Source of the DNA: Tamarix chinensis
Taxonomy: Eukaryota; Streptophyta; Magnoliopsida; Caryophyllales; Tamaricaceae
Assembly: GCA_030549775.1 (NCBI GenBank)
Contig: CM060171.1
Span: 146,278,859 to 146,342,858 of the forward strand
Direction of reading: 5' to 3'
DNA: 64,000 bases
Shown: positions 23,951-35,700 of the stretch, piece after piece
Layout of the letters: each line of letters begins with the position of its first letter
How positions within the stretch are numbered: position 1 is the first letter of the stretch
Notes under the pieces: model-generated
What the model was told of the DNA's origin: nothing
Seen by the model: only the letters and a program-made list of their open reading frames with translations
Databases searched by the model: none
Translations under genes and position numbers: made by a program

Positions 23951-24401
23951 ATCAACCCTATTATAGGTGTTGCTCATTCCTACTAGCATAGACCCCTTTT
24001 GAGCATGTGCAAGTGAATGAGGATTCGCTAGACAAATTTGCTGCACACGATGTTATGATCAAGGCAGAGTGATGCTATTGTGTTCAGGGCTAGGGATCTG
24101 AGAGAGTGACATCTAGATGTTGTCATTATTAGTTTTCGTCTCATTAATGCTTTCAGTTGAAAGTTGTTTGTGTATTTTAGTACTCCTTTTGGAAACAAAC
24201 ACTAAACTTTTATTTATGATATGAATTATTACTTTGTTATGCTCATCATAGTTTATGTACTACTTTATCTTGCATTGTAGTTGGTATAAGGATAACCTAG
24301 GGCTAAACTTATACCAATTACGACGATAACACCCCTCTTACATTTGGATGATCTTACATTAAAAATGAAATTTTTCAGTGGTATATTTTTGGGGTGTTAC
24401 A

Positions 24402-24910
24402 CTTAATGTCCTGTACGCTTGGAAAAGATGTAGGCCTTGGTGTATCCATCACCTTAGAGGCCTCTGTAATGGTATCATATGCCACGCTTCTCCTATATTA
24501 GGTCATGTCCTCCCATATGGAAACAACTTTTTTAGATAGCTCCTTCACTATAGTTTCTAACTTCCTTGTAGTTTGTTGCATAACATCCTTAAAAAGGATC
24601 ATGTCTTCATTCATTGTCGTGATACTATCCTCCATCATGGTCACTACGGTGTCATGGATTGCCTCAAAGTTTCCATTTAGATTGGTCTTAGTATTAATCA
24701 CTTTATCAAGGTCATCTCCTAGATCCTTGATGCATCTTATGCGCTCCCCCACCTTTACCAACCTAGCATCAAACCTAGTGAGGACATCCTTAAACTTCCC
24801 ATGACTTCACTTCTTTACTTGCGCATCCACCATGGCAGTGATATCAGTGTGTTCACCTACCATAGTGTTCCTCTTAAAACATTATCCCTTATAAGAACTT
24901 ACCTGACGCG
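24402..24910 (-). pseudogene. Element F gag start fragment
   Basis: A minus-strand ORF of 87 codons (24761-24498) is rich in charged and heptad-spaced hydrophobic residues (IHDTVVTMMEDSITTMNED and on), consistent with the coiled-coil start of gypsy Gag. It lies directly after the primer site. No conserved motif fixes the assignment beyond position. It is interrupted at its end by LTR B. Confidence 0.4.
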
Positions 24911-24921
24911 TGTTTTCCCTC

Positions 24922-24939
24922 GAACCAACTCTAATACCA
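24922..24939 (-). other. Primer binding site of element F (initiator tRNA-Met type)
   Basis: The minus strand reads TGGTATTAGAGTTGGTTC, a mutated form of the common TGGTATCAGAGCC site, 7 bases inside the LTR end at 24947. Confidence 0.65.
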
Positions 24940-24946
24940 ACTATCA

Positions 24947-25334
24947 TGGCCTAACTCTTTCTATTGAGTCACATGCAGCACTTGCTTGGTCACAACCCTT
25001 GTATGAGGCTAAGTCAAGTCAGTCTAACCTAAATTAATGGTAAGATAATAATATAGGTAGAATGGAACACAAGAGAATTGTAAAGAATGAATTTTTTATT
25101 AAAATAGAATGTGTACAAGAGTACTCTAGAACAATCCACTTCCTTCACTTGTATTTTACAATATTCTAGATTATTCCATACTTATATAGAAGTTTTTAGA
25201 ATTTTCTATGACATGCTAGAAATCCTAGAGTATACTAGATATCTCTAGTACTTTTATACCAATTTGAGTGTCTCAGATGCATCTAGCTCTACCTTGAACC
25301 TTCCCGTGTGGCTCAAACTTTTCACGCAGTGACA
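24947..25334 (-). repeat. 5' LTR of element F
   Basis: A 388-bp LTR, minus strand, starting TGTCACTGCG at 25334 and ending before the primer site. It matches the split LTR at 1757-7013 over nearly its whole length. Confidence 0.65.
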
Positions 25335-25547
25335 ACTTAGTGCTAACCCCATTCTTGAGATATAAATTATTTTGGATTGCATAACCACATAAGGGTTAGT
25401 TCTCGTGACCTTATTTTTGGATTATTTTAGGTCATATCATATGATAGAATATCAAAAAAATTAATAAATATAATTTGTATCTTAGATGATGATGATGATA
25501 AACAAGTTCATTTTTTAAAATCAAATCATATCAGCAAGTATTATTTT
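25335..25547. other. Unassigned spacer
   Basis: AT-rich DNA with a short GATGATGATGATAA run near 25487. No feature is seen. Confidence 0.4.
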
Positions 25548-26906
25548 TGCAACACACTCAAGAGGGGGGTGAATTGAGTGTGTAGCTTTGACTAAATTTT
25601 TTATGGAATTTTACACTCAATTATCCTTTTATCGTAGGACCTATTAAGAAATCAAATCTATAACCTAGTCCATGATCTGATTCATGTTAGATCATATAGA
25701 TTGGGTTATGTGTGTGTCAACATGTAAAGTAAGCAATAAATAAATAACACATAGGATTTTTACGTGGTTCGATCAACTCTGATCTACATCCACAACTAAA
25801 TCTATTACATTTTCACATATACTATGAATTGAAGATTACAAAAACCAACACCAATGGTATAACTCGAAACCTAGGTAACCCCACAATCAACTCTGACTGT
25901 GCTTCCCAATCAAACTTTGTGTGGTACACTAGTATCCAACTCACTTTTGAATAAGATTATTTTTAAATTCTTGTTTCTTACTAATTGAATTGTTTTCTTT
26001 TAACTCAAATTACAAATATTGTTCTCCCTATGAATTTCTAATCTATGTTTGACTCTTGATAGCTCTTTTGAATTGGTGAATGCTCCTATGTGTCTCTATC
26101 TCTTTTGTATGATCTTACAATCACACACTTATTTGCTCACTTGTTCTTTTTTATGATCATTTTTCCATTGGCTTGACCTCTTCCTTTATAAATATGTATT
26201 GCATCTTCACATGTATCCGTTTTGGTCTTTCCATGATATTATATCTCAGGTTACTTTCCTTGATTTATGGAAATTTATTTATCTTGATATGCACATTAAT
26301 CTATGTTTTATCATTGGGATCTTGGTAAATATTGATTTCTTCCTTATTGTATGGATATGGAATCTTACCTAGGAAATATCTTAGCTCTAAAGTATTTTCT
26401 AAACTTCTTCTTTATTTTCTCACACTAAGAAATATTTTCATATAATTTTTATTTCCATTATCCAACAAATTTTGGGAAATCTTTACACATCTTCTTGATT
26501 TAAATGTATCTATGTCAGCATATATTTTGTCATCGACATAGTTTGACTTGTTCCTGGTCAGGTATATGGTTTGATCTAGATTGTCTCTAGGATCTGATCA
26601 TGTACCTTTGAGTATACCTTCTTTCAGTCGTATAGCTGGTCCTTTTAGAGAGTTGCAATAATGTTTCTAGTACTTTAGCTTTCTAAAAATCTTCTCAAGC
26701 ATTTTGTACTTCTCTAATATGATTGTTGTCCTATTCAACTTATATAGGACTTGTTCTTGGTTTTGTTCCTAGTTATTGTGCTACAACCTATTCTCATCAA
26801 TTTTGTACAAACAACATACAAATATACGATTTAACCCATATGCAATCATACTCACTTGTTTGAAATCATTAAAATTCTAAAGGATTTGTTTACTTATTTT
26901 TCAACA
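25548..26906 (-). mobile_element. Probable solo LTR (copia-type)
   Basis: The 1359-bp segment starts TGCAACACACTCAAGAGGGG and ends TTTTTCAACA. The AGAGGGGGGTGAATTGAG block near one end, the ACGTGGTTCGATCAACTCTGA stretch near 25763 and the ATCATTAAAATTCTAAAGGA stretch near 26868 are wording I associate with copia-type LTRs read in reverse. The flanking 5 bases (ATTTT and ATTCA) do not match well, so the ends are provisional. No coding content. Confidence 0.5.
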
Positions 26907-28190
26907 ATTCAAAAACCATATAAATGCTTCATTTCTACAGCATCCCATCCCATGCCTCTAATCTTCATTTTAAAATATGTATTAAGGTTTTGTTTAGTTT
27001 AGTGATTTGGTAAGTAAGATATATTTTTGGAAAAAAATATTTGGTAAAAAAATTTCCACTAACTTTTGAAAAGAGAAAAAAAAAAGCGGGATTCTACCTT
27101 ATCATAAGGCAACTTCTCATAAATTTTATCATTTTAACAGCACAATATATTTTGGATTAGTTCTATATTGTTCTAAATCTCTATTTTAATGCCATCTAAT
27201 ATATTTTAGTCAATTCAACAATTATTTCTTAGCTTCAAATATCAACAAATTAATTTTTAGAAAGTATGTGTCTCTTAATGCATAAACTAACTTATAAGCT
27301 ATTTCTTAGCTCCTTGGCCTAGTCAATGGGTTTTTATAAAATAAAGTTTGTTTGTTAAGTAGTTTTTAACTTAATTAATATGAGCCTAAAAAAATATTTG
27401 ATAAAACTAGCTGAAAAGTCATTTAAAAGTTGTAGTCATAAAAGATAAAGTTAGAACTTATTTCATACGCTACTCTAACAAAGTTTTTTTTTTAAATTGT
27501 ATATATATAACTCTAATACGATTCTTATTCAGAGACCCATAAACTTTATTTTAAAAGGTTTTTTTATTAAACAAAAAACTTTCAGATAATTGAAATATGT
27601 TATCAAACACACTTAAAGTAGCTTTCACCTTATCATAAGCTAACTTTTTATAATTTTATCACTCAACCTACAATAAATATTAGCTTATTTTGAAATTTTG
27701 TAAATATTTCTTATAATGTCGTTCAAAACTTTTTAGCCAATTAAGCAAAATTCTTTTAATAAAATCAATTAACTCATTAACTTCAACTACTAACGAATAT
27801 TTTTTAAAATTTTAACTAACTCTTTAGCTAGTTTTGTGGTCGGACTCTTCGTAAAGCGCATCAAAAAAGATTAAGATATTTATATGTGCCTTAATGAATT
27901 TTTGCAAAACATAAAGCTACATGTCAAACACTATGTATAGAAGTAATTTTTTTAACACATTCATTAAATTCATGTGTAGTGATACTCCATTAGTATTAAC
28001 AAATGGTCATTTTAGGAAAGAATAAAACCAACAATAATATTTTACTTAAACCATTTACTAAAAAATAATAAAATATTTAATACATATATTATGAAAGAAA
28101 AAAAAACAGGGGTAAAAATCAAAAGTTTTGACTTTTTTATAAAAATATTTAGGCCAAAGATAGCATTGTTTTTTTATATGAAAAAGAAAA
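26907..28190. other. AT-rich intergenic DNA
   Basis: No gene. It holds two diverged direct copies of a block of about 220 bp, listed separately. Confidence 0.45.
27085..27835. repeat. Two diverged direct repeats, about 545 bp apart
   Basis: The stretches near 27085-27300 and 27625-27835 share ACCTTATCATAAG, TATAATTTTATCA-like text and an ending TTAGCT-rich segment. They could be the remains of a tandem duplication or of a MITE pair. Confidence 0.4.
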
Positions 28191-28194
28191 GAAA

Positions 28195-28330
28195 GATAAC
28201 CCAAGGAATAGTCTAGCTGTTAGGACTAGATTATGGGCATTAGAGGATTTGGATTTGAAAATCTTCTCTCAATATAAGTATATCTTCATTGTACTTGTGT
28301 TACCTGTATATTATGAACTAAAAACCCTTC
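28195..28330 (+). mobile_element. Possible degenerate tRNA-derived SINE
   Basis: AGTCTAGCTGTTAGGAC resembles a pol III A box region, and GGATTTGAAAATC, about 30 bases on, resembles a worn B box. The tail is not a clean A or T run. It may be chance. Confidence 0.28.
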
Positions 28331-28985
28331 AGCTTGTAAATTTCAATTAGCCCTTAAACCTCATAAAATTATAAAAATTGCCAGAGCTACACTATATATT
28401 TTCCCAAGCCCCAAACTATGCGACGGTTTTTTTTCTATAAACCTAAGCTTCGCACGATTATGTGATAACCTGGTGATTTGCAATATAGCCGAGGTTCAAT
28501 CTTCAGGTGAAGCTCAACATTATACTTCAGCCGAAATATGGATGATTGAGTAAACTAGGTGCTTCGCTTCTGAGACCAGGACTTTATTGGAATCTGCTAA
28601 AATATAGGAAGCTGGCCAAAGGAATCCGTCAAGATATCATAACTAAAGACTAGCCAAGAGCCACTTTTATAAGATGTGGGTGGAGATCCTGAAAGTTCAG
28701 TCATCATGCAGTTATCCCCGAGTCCTAACTTTATACTGAAGAAGTTAATAAATTGCAAAGAACAAGTCTTAAAGATACATCAAAGATTGTTAAGAGAGAT
28801 AGAGATATATAAGATCAGATTGTACATAAATCAACCCCTCCAACAGCCAAGTTTTGCCTATTCTTTTTGGTACACTATTAGCATAGACTGAGGTCAACTA
28901 ATAAATCTAATTCAGCAACCTGTACAATAGTACATCATTTGCTTCGCTTTTATTATTTCACCGCTAACCATCTCTTTATTACTTT
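28331..28985. other. 3' flank of the hydrolase gene
   Basis: It contains the presumed 3' UTR on the minus strand. An AATAAA occurs at about 28971-28976, only some ten bases after the stop codon, which is very close for a poly(A) signal; further sites are likely lower down. The plus-strand ORF at 28676-28891 shows no recognisable protein features. Confidence 0.4.
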
Positions 28986-29714
28986 TTAAGAACAGCACCT
29001 GCACAGCAAACATCGCCAACAAAAACAACTCGAGCAGCTTGGCATTGAACATTTTAAGCAAGATGGTATACAACAACTGGAGCATTTTGGTCTGGATAAA
29101 CACTTCGTGCATCCGCAACAGACAGCCGAACAGTCTGAGCACTTCGGACAACAATCTGAGCACTTCGGACAACAATCCGAGCATTTTGGGCAACAACTGG
29201 AGCAGTTCGGACAACAATCCGAGCACTTCGGGCAACAGCTGGAGCAGTTCGGACAACAATCTGAGCACTTCGGGCAACAATTGGAGCAGTTCGGACAACA
29301 ATCTGAGCATTTTGGGCAGCAGCCTGAGCACTTGAGACATCCACCTGAGCAGTTTGGGCAACACTCTGAGCACTTTGGAGACTGACACTTCACCCTGCAG
29401 CTGCAGCTACAACTCAAACAACTGCAGCAGCTACAGTTCAAGCAGCTACCACAACAATAGTCAGAGGTAGGGATAGTAGCAGGCCTTGCAGATTTGGGCT
29501 GAAGACGAAGGTCCTTTCTAATCTTTCTGAGGCGTATCTGTGTTGTGGTGTTCTCCATCTCCTGGACAAAGCGGCAAAGATGACGTTTGTAATCTGGGTA
29601 AAGTTCTAGATTGCAATGTCCGCCACCTTTGATCCACAAGGGCTCATATGGTTCCCTAGCCAATTTCCAAAGTCCCTCGCCATGTAACCAATTAACTACA
29701 TCATCTTCTGTACC
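28986..29714 (-). CDS. Hydrolase exon 5 (Asp, His and cysteine-rich tail)
   Basis: 242 codons plus a TAA stop. It starts GTEDDVVNW after acceptor TTGCAG, carries Asp219 and His248, and ends the fold near residue 268. A basic linker ([18 protein letters not shown], residues 276-293) follows. From 302 to the end the tail is 39 percent cysteine. It finishes with CLLCRCCS. Confidence 0.88.
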   Translation of the reverse strand, partial: GTEDDVVNWLHGEGLWKLAREPYEPLWIKGGGHCNLELYPDYKRHLCRFVQEMENTTTQIRLRKIRKDLRLQPKSARPATIPTSDYCCGSCLNCSCCSCLSCSCSCRVKCQSPKCSECCPNCSGGCLKCSGCCPKCSDCCPNCSNCCPKCSDCCPNCSSCCPKCSDCCPNCSSCCPKCSDCCPKCSDCCPKCSDCSAVCCGCTKCLSRPKCSSCCIPSCLKCSMPSCSSCFCWRCLLCRCCS

Positions 29715-32700
29715 CTGCAATATATGTTGAGCATGTTAATTGGTTACAAAGCCATCATTGATAGCACAAAAATATGGATGTAAACGGGTCTATAATATCA
29801 ACTTTGTATTTAGCATTCATATACAACCCCCCTTCGTTTTTCGTCATCAAATTTTCATATCCAACATCCATCAGGACCCTCACTCTCCTGTCTGTCAACC
29901 CTATAGTAGCATGTCGGGTCTAGATACAGCATGCACACTCATCCTTCTATGCTTTTCTTTCATCTTTAAAGCACATCAGAATAGCAAGATCAAGCCCAGG
30001 ACTTCAAATTATCATTCCTATATAGTTAAAGCATCCTGGGTTCTGATACCAGGTTGAATTATTAGATTTTTATTCAATAGTAGCACAGTTCTAAATAATC
30101 ATCCTATTGTATTTGCACTCTGTTGTTTTCTGCATTCATCCTGCCTCCATTCCCCAGTTATATGTATTCTTAGTCATCGCTCTTTTCATGTATTCAAGAT
30201 CAAATAGCCAATCACTGAAATCAAGCAACATAAATCAACCAAATAACATCCTAACAAATGGTTATAATTAAACGAAACCATCCCAGTTCGATGAAGGCCA
30301 ACCCTCCTAAATTCCTAATCCTCGGACAATATTTCAAGAATATGCCGCATAATATTTTTCAGTAACAGTGAAGTGATAATACCCACTTTCTGTGTGAAGG
30401 ACAATAACCACTTTCAAGCAATGGTGAAAGCTCTAGAGTAAGAACTAAGGAGGGGGGAAATCCTAGACAGAGGTGGGGAAACTTTCCTTAATCCATTCCT
30501 TTCCTCATCGTTTACAGGAGTATATATATACCAAGGCCTAGAAGTAATGACAAAACAATTCAGTTAGGTTAGACTACTAACAGAACATAGAAGATAAAAT
30601 AGAATATTCTGGATGCTTTAACTAAGTTATAATCTAGTGCTATTCGGCTAATATATAGACTAATTGTCCAATACACTCTCTAGGATGACTGCCTCCCCCT
30701 ATTTGACATAGTCAGGCCCATGTGAAGACCCACATATACAGGAGCTGGGTTATTATCATGAAGACCCACATATACGGGAAATTCGGCTCCCTTTGTAGAA
30801 GCTATAACACTAGATCATCAACAGGAGAATAAGGGTGCTCCAAAAGAAAGAAAATGTTGGAAGTTACCCTCAAATAAATGGGAACCAATTTCTTTATCTT
30901 TGCTGATGGCCAGCTTAGGAAATTTAAAGTTTTAAATATCAGCCTACGAGGTTTCTCATTGGACCAATTTCAAGAAACCAATATGCTCAAATGATAAGCT
31001 AGCCTGCCCATGCGAACAGGAAAACTATGCTGACAGCATATCCCACTAACTCATAGTTCCTTTGAAACAGTACAAATTATGCCATCAAAGTTTTGGCTAG
31101 CAACTCTTAAGGATTCCATTTGTACCTCAAGCCATTTGACCACATCAAGGGTCAATTCTCACACATCTATCTGAGTCATGGTAACTATCCAATGGATTGA
31201 AATATTATGATGTTACTTAAAGTCATGTCAGAGACTTATGCATCAAATAGTCACATCAGACAAATTTCCTTACAGTCTGATATAAATGTCTAAGTTGGAC
31301 ATGCACATGCGTACCATACAAAAATGTTTAGTTGCACTTACCAAGCATCAATTTCCTGACATAATTCTAACACCTTGCTGGGTAAGGGACAACTAGAGAT
31401 GGTTTACACCAGTCTCAGCCCAGATCTAAACAAAATCCAACGAATATTTCCAAATTTGAGATATTCGGGCTGTCAGCAAGGCTGAGATACATCTAAACAA
31501 CATTCAATGGATACTTAGATTTGGGATATTCCGGTGGTCAGCAATGCTGAGATACAGAAGTCATAACGGTCAAAAGATGAATGGCAGTATAAATGCGAAC
31601 CAAATCAAACGCTGGTACCAGAGATATACCAGTTGATTTTGAACAAGTAACTCTGCTTCCAGCCCATATATGTCAGGTGTACCAATCCAGTAGACTTTCA
31701 ACTACCATAAGTGAAAAATATATAATGGACTATATGGCAGAATTCATAGCTTAAACCTCCCATACTTAGAAATGTATTGAATATTTCATCCCCTAAATGA
31801 GTCAGTGGTTCCCCTACAATACTTGTAACCATCAAGCGCTCCACCAATTACTGGAATCTACCAAAGTAATTCTTGGTGAGGTTCTTCATCCAGTAATCCT
31901 CATAGATGAGGAGCTTGATAAGAACTTTACATAATCAGGCAGAAAAGCAACCCATTCCGTATGCGAACGCATTATTTTTTAATAGCCCTCTCAACAATTG
32001 TGTCTACCCCATGAAGGCCAAGCCTTTAATTGGCCAAATAAAATTACTAGAATCCACACATAATGGCAGTTCATGCATAACGTGCACAAAATTCATAAGA
32101 AGATCTAACTTCAAAACCTGATAGGCAATTGGCTCATCATATAATTAATTTAAAACAAAAAAAGCACAGTTTAAAATGATGGATGTTAAGAGTTTAAGAT
32201 GAGAGGAGACACTCACATGTATCACCAGCACAGGGCACTTCACTTTCCGAATTTTGTTTATATTCTGCATTAAGAAAAACTAAGATGGTTAGCAGCTTGG
32301 TAGTACAGTGAGGTGGGGTTTTGTTTTGGAAGTGGGTCCCGTTCTGAATCAGTACGCTGCATCAGCACTAGCAGGCTACCACAATAATCTGCTCCCTAAT
32401 ATCTAACCCACCATTACCAGGAGCAGAGAGGCCAAAGCACCAAGCAAAGAGGCTAAAGCACCAGGCATCAGGCCAGATACTGGCTCAAGAGTCAAGAATA
32501 TTAGAGAGACACGAGTACTACTCCACACCAAGATTGATTACTCACCCTATAAATGTCGAAGCAGAATGAGAACTTCACATGGCACAGGACACGCAGCCCA
32601 GATAGAATGGCACTGTGCAAAACCACCCCTCTCAGCCTTGGCAATTTAGCAGCCAGATGGAGTGTAGGGCCACTTCCCACTGACTGACCATATAAAATCA

Positions 32701-35700
32701 AGTTCTCTTGACTAATTCCATACTCGGTCTCCAGACACTCATAAACTGCTTCTATGTCAGCATATGTATTGGCTTCACTTGGCTGAATCACATGGCGATA
32801 ACAATATTAGCCTTTTGTATGTAGCTTAAAACTGCACTAAGTAATCTGTTCGGGGGAGAGGGAAGGGGCAGGCAAAACAACAGAATAACTTAGGATACAA
32901 TAACCATATCAATCCTACCAGGTAGCCATGTACATGGCACCTGTGAGGGAGTCCTTTTCTTAGCCATATACATGCATTCAGCCATTAAAAGTTCGAATTC
33001 TCCTAACAGATTCAGTACACCCTGTTCACAACCAACTTTAGATTTCTGTATTCAGGAAACGGTTTCCATAAATATAAACTGTGGTATGTGGATGCCCGCT
33101 TAATGGGAGGAACTTTCATTAAGTTTTCCACATTCCCTCATTTAGTTCAGGAAAAAAAATATGATAGAGTGTCTGTTCTTATTGCCAAGCATAATAGCAA
33201 GCTCTATTAAGGTTGGTGCCGCAGCCAAACAAGCTTTACTAAAAATGTGGTCAGATGCCCCCCATTAATGTCAAAAATCTCAGTAGCTGAACTTTTCAAA
33301 GGTTCACCTTTTCTTTAGTAAAGTCATTATTTGAAATCAGAATTACATTCTGCACAATTCAGAGCCAGACTTAAGAACAAATCTGCTTGGAAAAACATCC
33401 TACCTTACCAGTGGAGGCGCCGTAACCAGAGTAATCATATCTGCAGACAGAGTTCAGTGAAAAAATAACCAAAGAGTTCAATCAATGACTGTAGAGATAC
33501 ATGAGTAGAGAAACAAACAAGGCATAACACTTAGATTATCACAAACTAAAGCAACATATCATCAAATGAAATGCAAAGGAAAGACAAGATATACTTGTTT
33601 ACTATTAACATTGTTAGAAACGGGATTTCACCTACAATTGATAGGGGTCATCAAAATTGAATTGATTGTAAGATTCCACAAATACTGATATACTAACATG
33701 CAACAAACTCTTGTTTTCAAAGTTAAAAAATACTAAAAAGTTCATTTTTAAGCTCTTATTTGGTCCCTAATTAAGTTGTCGCAAACAACAAACAACACAA
33801 ATTGTCGATAACATACATACAAAATTATTGTTATATGGACTATGCATACAAAAAAATGTTAACATCATAAAAGATATTTGTTTAGAGTTTTGAACTAAAT
33901 AGAAATTAGAAAATAATTAACATTACAATTTTAATATATTTTTTTTATTCTACACATAGTGTTTAGATTTTTCTTAAGTATTTTACTTTCCAACAATCGA
34001 CTTCAATAATATCTCACTCGTGTTTCCTTTACATTAGTTGGTGCTCAATATATAAAACAATAGGATTAAAATTTAGAGTCAGAAAATAAATACCGTAGAA
34101 ATAAATAAAAATATAGATTTTATCGTAAATAAATAAAAAATTATAGTCAATATTTAAGATTCCACTGATCCTACCTAGGATCTTAAGATCATTTAGTGCT
34201 TTTTGAGTCATATCATGAGATGCTAATCAGGAGTTTAACATTTATACTTCCTATTAAACAAACTTGTCCATTCAATAATAGCTATGTAATTATATATTCT
34301 TATTCTATTTATAGCCTCTACTTCAAAAAATAGGTTGAGGTCTAAGCACTAAAACTTCCATATGATCGCTGAATCTCCAAATGTTATGTGTTGCATTGTC
34401 CATAGGGGTGAACATAATACAGTTTATATTGTAAACCAAGCTGAATCAAACCATAATTTCACATTTTTTTTTAATTTAAAACGGTTTGGTTACGGTTTGA
34501 AAAATTAAATTACAGTTTATAAACCACACGCGCGCGCGCGCACACACACATATATATATATAATATTGGTAATATCACTATCAAATGAATATTATAGCTC
34601 ATAAAAAATCATTTACTATAATAATTTTTCTCTTCATTATAGCTCAAAAATATTTATCTTTATCTTCATTTTTATCATTCACATACTTAAAACATTTTAA
34701 AAGTTGGTTAAATATATTGTATGATTAGTGAATTACTAGAATAACATTTATGTTCTATTTATTTATTTTTTATAATTGCAAATATAACTTATACGTCAAC
34801 GATATACACACACACACGGAGCCATATCTATATAAGTTGATAGTATGTGAGAGATTATTATTAAAATGACATGTTAAAATTACAATTTAGTATAGGTTGT
34901 TCATAATTTTTTATTTTCGTAAGAATATTAAAATGATTTTACATTAAGTAATTAGTTTTAAATATTTAAGATGCAAAAACCAAACTATAAACTGCTTCTA
35001 TGGTTTGGTTTGAATCGCCAAAACAATGGTTAGGTTTGGTTTGAAATTTTTCCACCACCAAGAATATGGTTTGGTATAATTTCAGGCCAAAACTAGACAA
35101 ATACAAACTGTGTTCACCCCAAAATTGAACATCATTTGCACTCGAAGGAAAACCAAAAAACGAAACATCCTCAATCAATTATCATTTTTTTCGTGATGCC
35201 ATTGCCACAATTGGTAACAATGATCGTTCCAGCCGAAGGAAAGACAACGTTTAGAATTCATATTACATTATTAATATCACAAACTTTGATTTCTCACAGG
35301 CGGGTAGTATGAAAACGAAGGGACAAAGTACAAGGCGACAAGAGGGAAAATCCAAGGCAGAGCAACGAAGAAGACAAGATTTGTCATGGGAAAAGTGGGA
35401 TGAACCCAGTTTTCAAGATCAAAATTGGAAATTGATTATTGCAGCAGCAGTCATACGGAAGATGTGAAAAGTAGAAGACACAATCCCACGGTATCCCAGA
35501 GCGCACGAACATCTAAGGGAAAGAGGAAGAGCACTAAACAAGCAATAACAAAGGGCACAGTCGTCCTTCTCAACTGTCCCTCTCAAGCCCCCGTCCCGCT
35601 TCAGTAAAAATCAAACACTTTATACAACCAAGGTGAAGCGAGAGATGTACCGAAAAGAAGGGCCAACGATCGGATACTACCGGAGGATGGAAAAAGGAAA

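Larger units (their letters stand above)
20804..24401 (+). mobile_element. Solo LTR B (gypsy-type), plus strand
   Basis: The 3598-bp segment starts TATAATACC (TGTAATACC in its relatives C and D) and ends GGGGTGTTACA. The flanks are CTTGG (20799-20803) and CTTAA (24402-24406), a 5-bp duplication with two changes if real. It interrupts the F gag. Its start is clearly similar to LTR D at 41920 for about 200 bp. Inside are a pyrimidine-rich stretch (20990-22080) with a TATA box, a hairpin array (23497-23766) and the conserved short hairpin (23934). It has no pol or primer site. Proline-rich ORFs at 21029-22030 overlap each other in several frames and reflect composition only. Confidence 0.72.
1757..25334 (-). 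mobile_element. Old Ty3/gypsy element F, disrupted by nested insertions
   Basis: Pieces of one minus-strand element appear in the correct order from right to left: LTR (25334-24947), primer site (24939-24922), gag start (24910-24402), retrotransposon-gag domain (20803-20525), gag zinc knuckle (7790-7680), protease (7440-7270), polypurine tract (7027-7014) and LTR (7013-1757). Reverse transcriptase, RNase H and integrase are missing, so a pol deletion is inferred. The gaps between pieces hold later insertions: Athila element 1 and solo LTR B in gag, and A and G2 in the 3' LTR. The single-element reading is inference. Two separate truncated copies of one family are the alternative. The outer flanks share only ACTT, so the target duplication is unresolved. 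Confidence 0.5.
29715..32216 (-). other. Hydrolase intron 4, 2.5 kb
   Basis: It carries a copia-like LTR with primer site (30036-30675), a small repeated word AGACCCACATATAC near 30728 and 30763, and a 67-bp duplication at 31424-31555. The rest is unremarkable. No nested gene was found. Confidence 0.75.

Noticed and set aside
24505..25037. Plus-strand ORFs of 99 and 78 codons
   Set aside because: Antisense shadows of the F gag start, primer site and LTR.
27085..27835. MITE with inverted ends
   Set aside because: The similar blocks are in direct, not inverted, orientation and no target duplication is visible.
28195..28280. tRNA gene
   Set aside because: A- and B-box-like words exist, but no cloverleaf can be formed. 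At most a worn SINE.
28912..29388. Leucine-rich (158 aa), Gln/His-rich (92 aa), Ser/Asn-rich (98 aa) and Ala/Val-rich (96 aa) ORFs
   Set aside because: Other frames of the 21-bp cysteine repeat in hydrolase exon 5.
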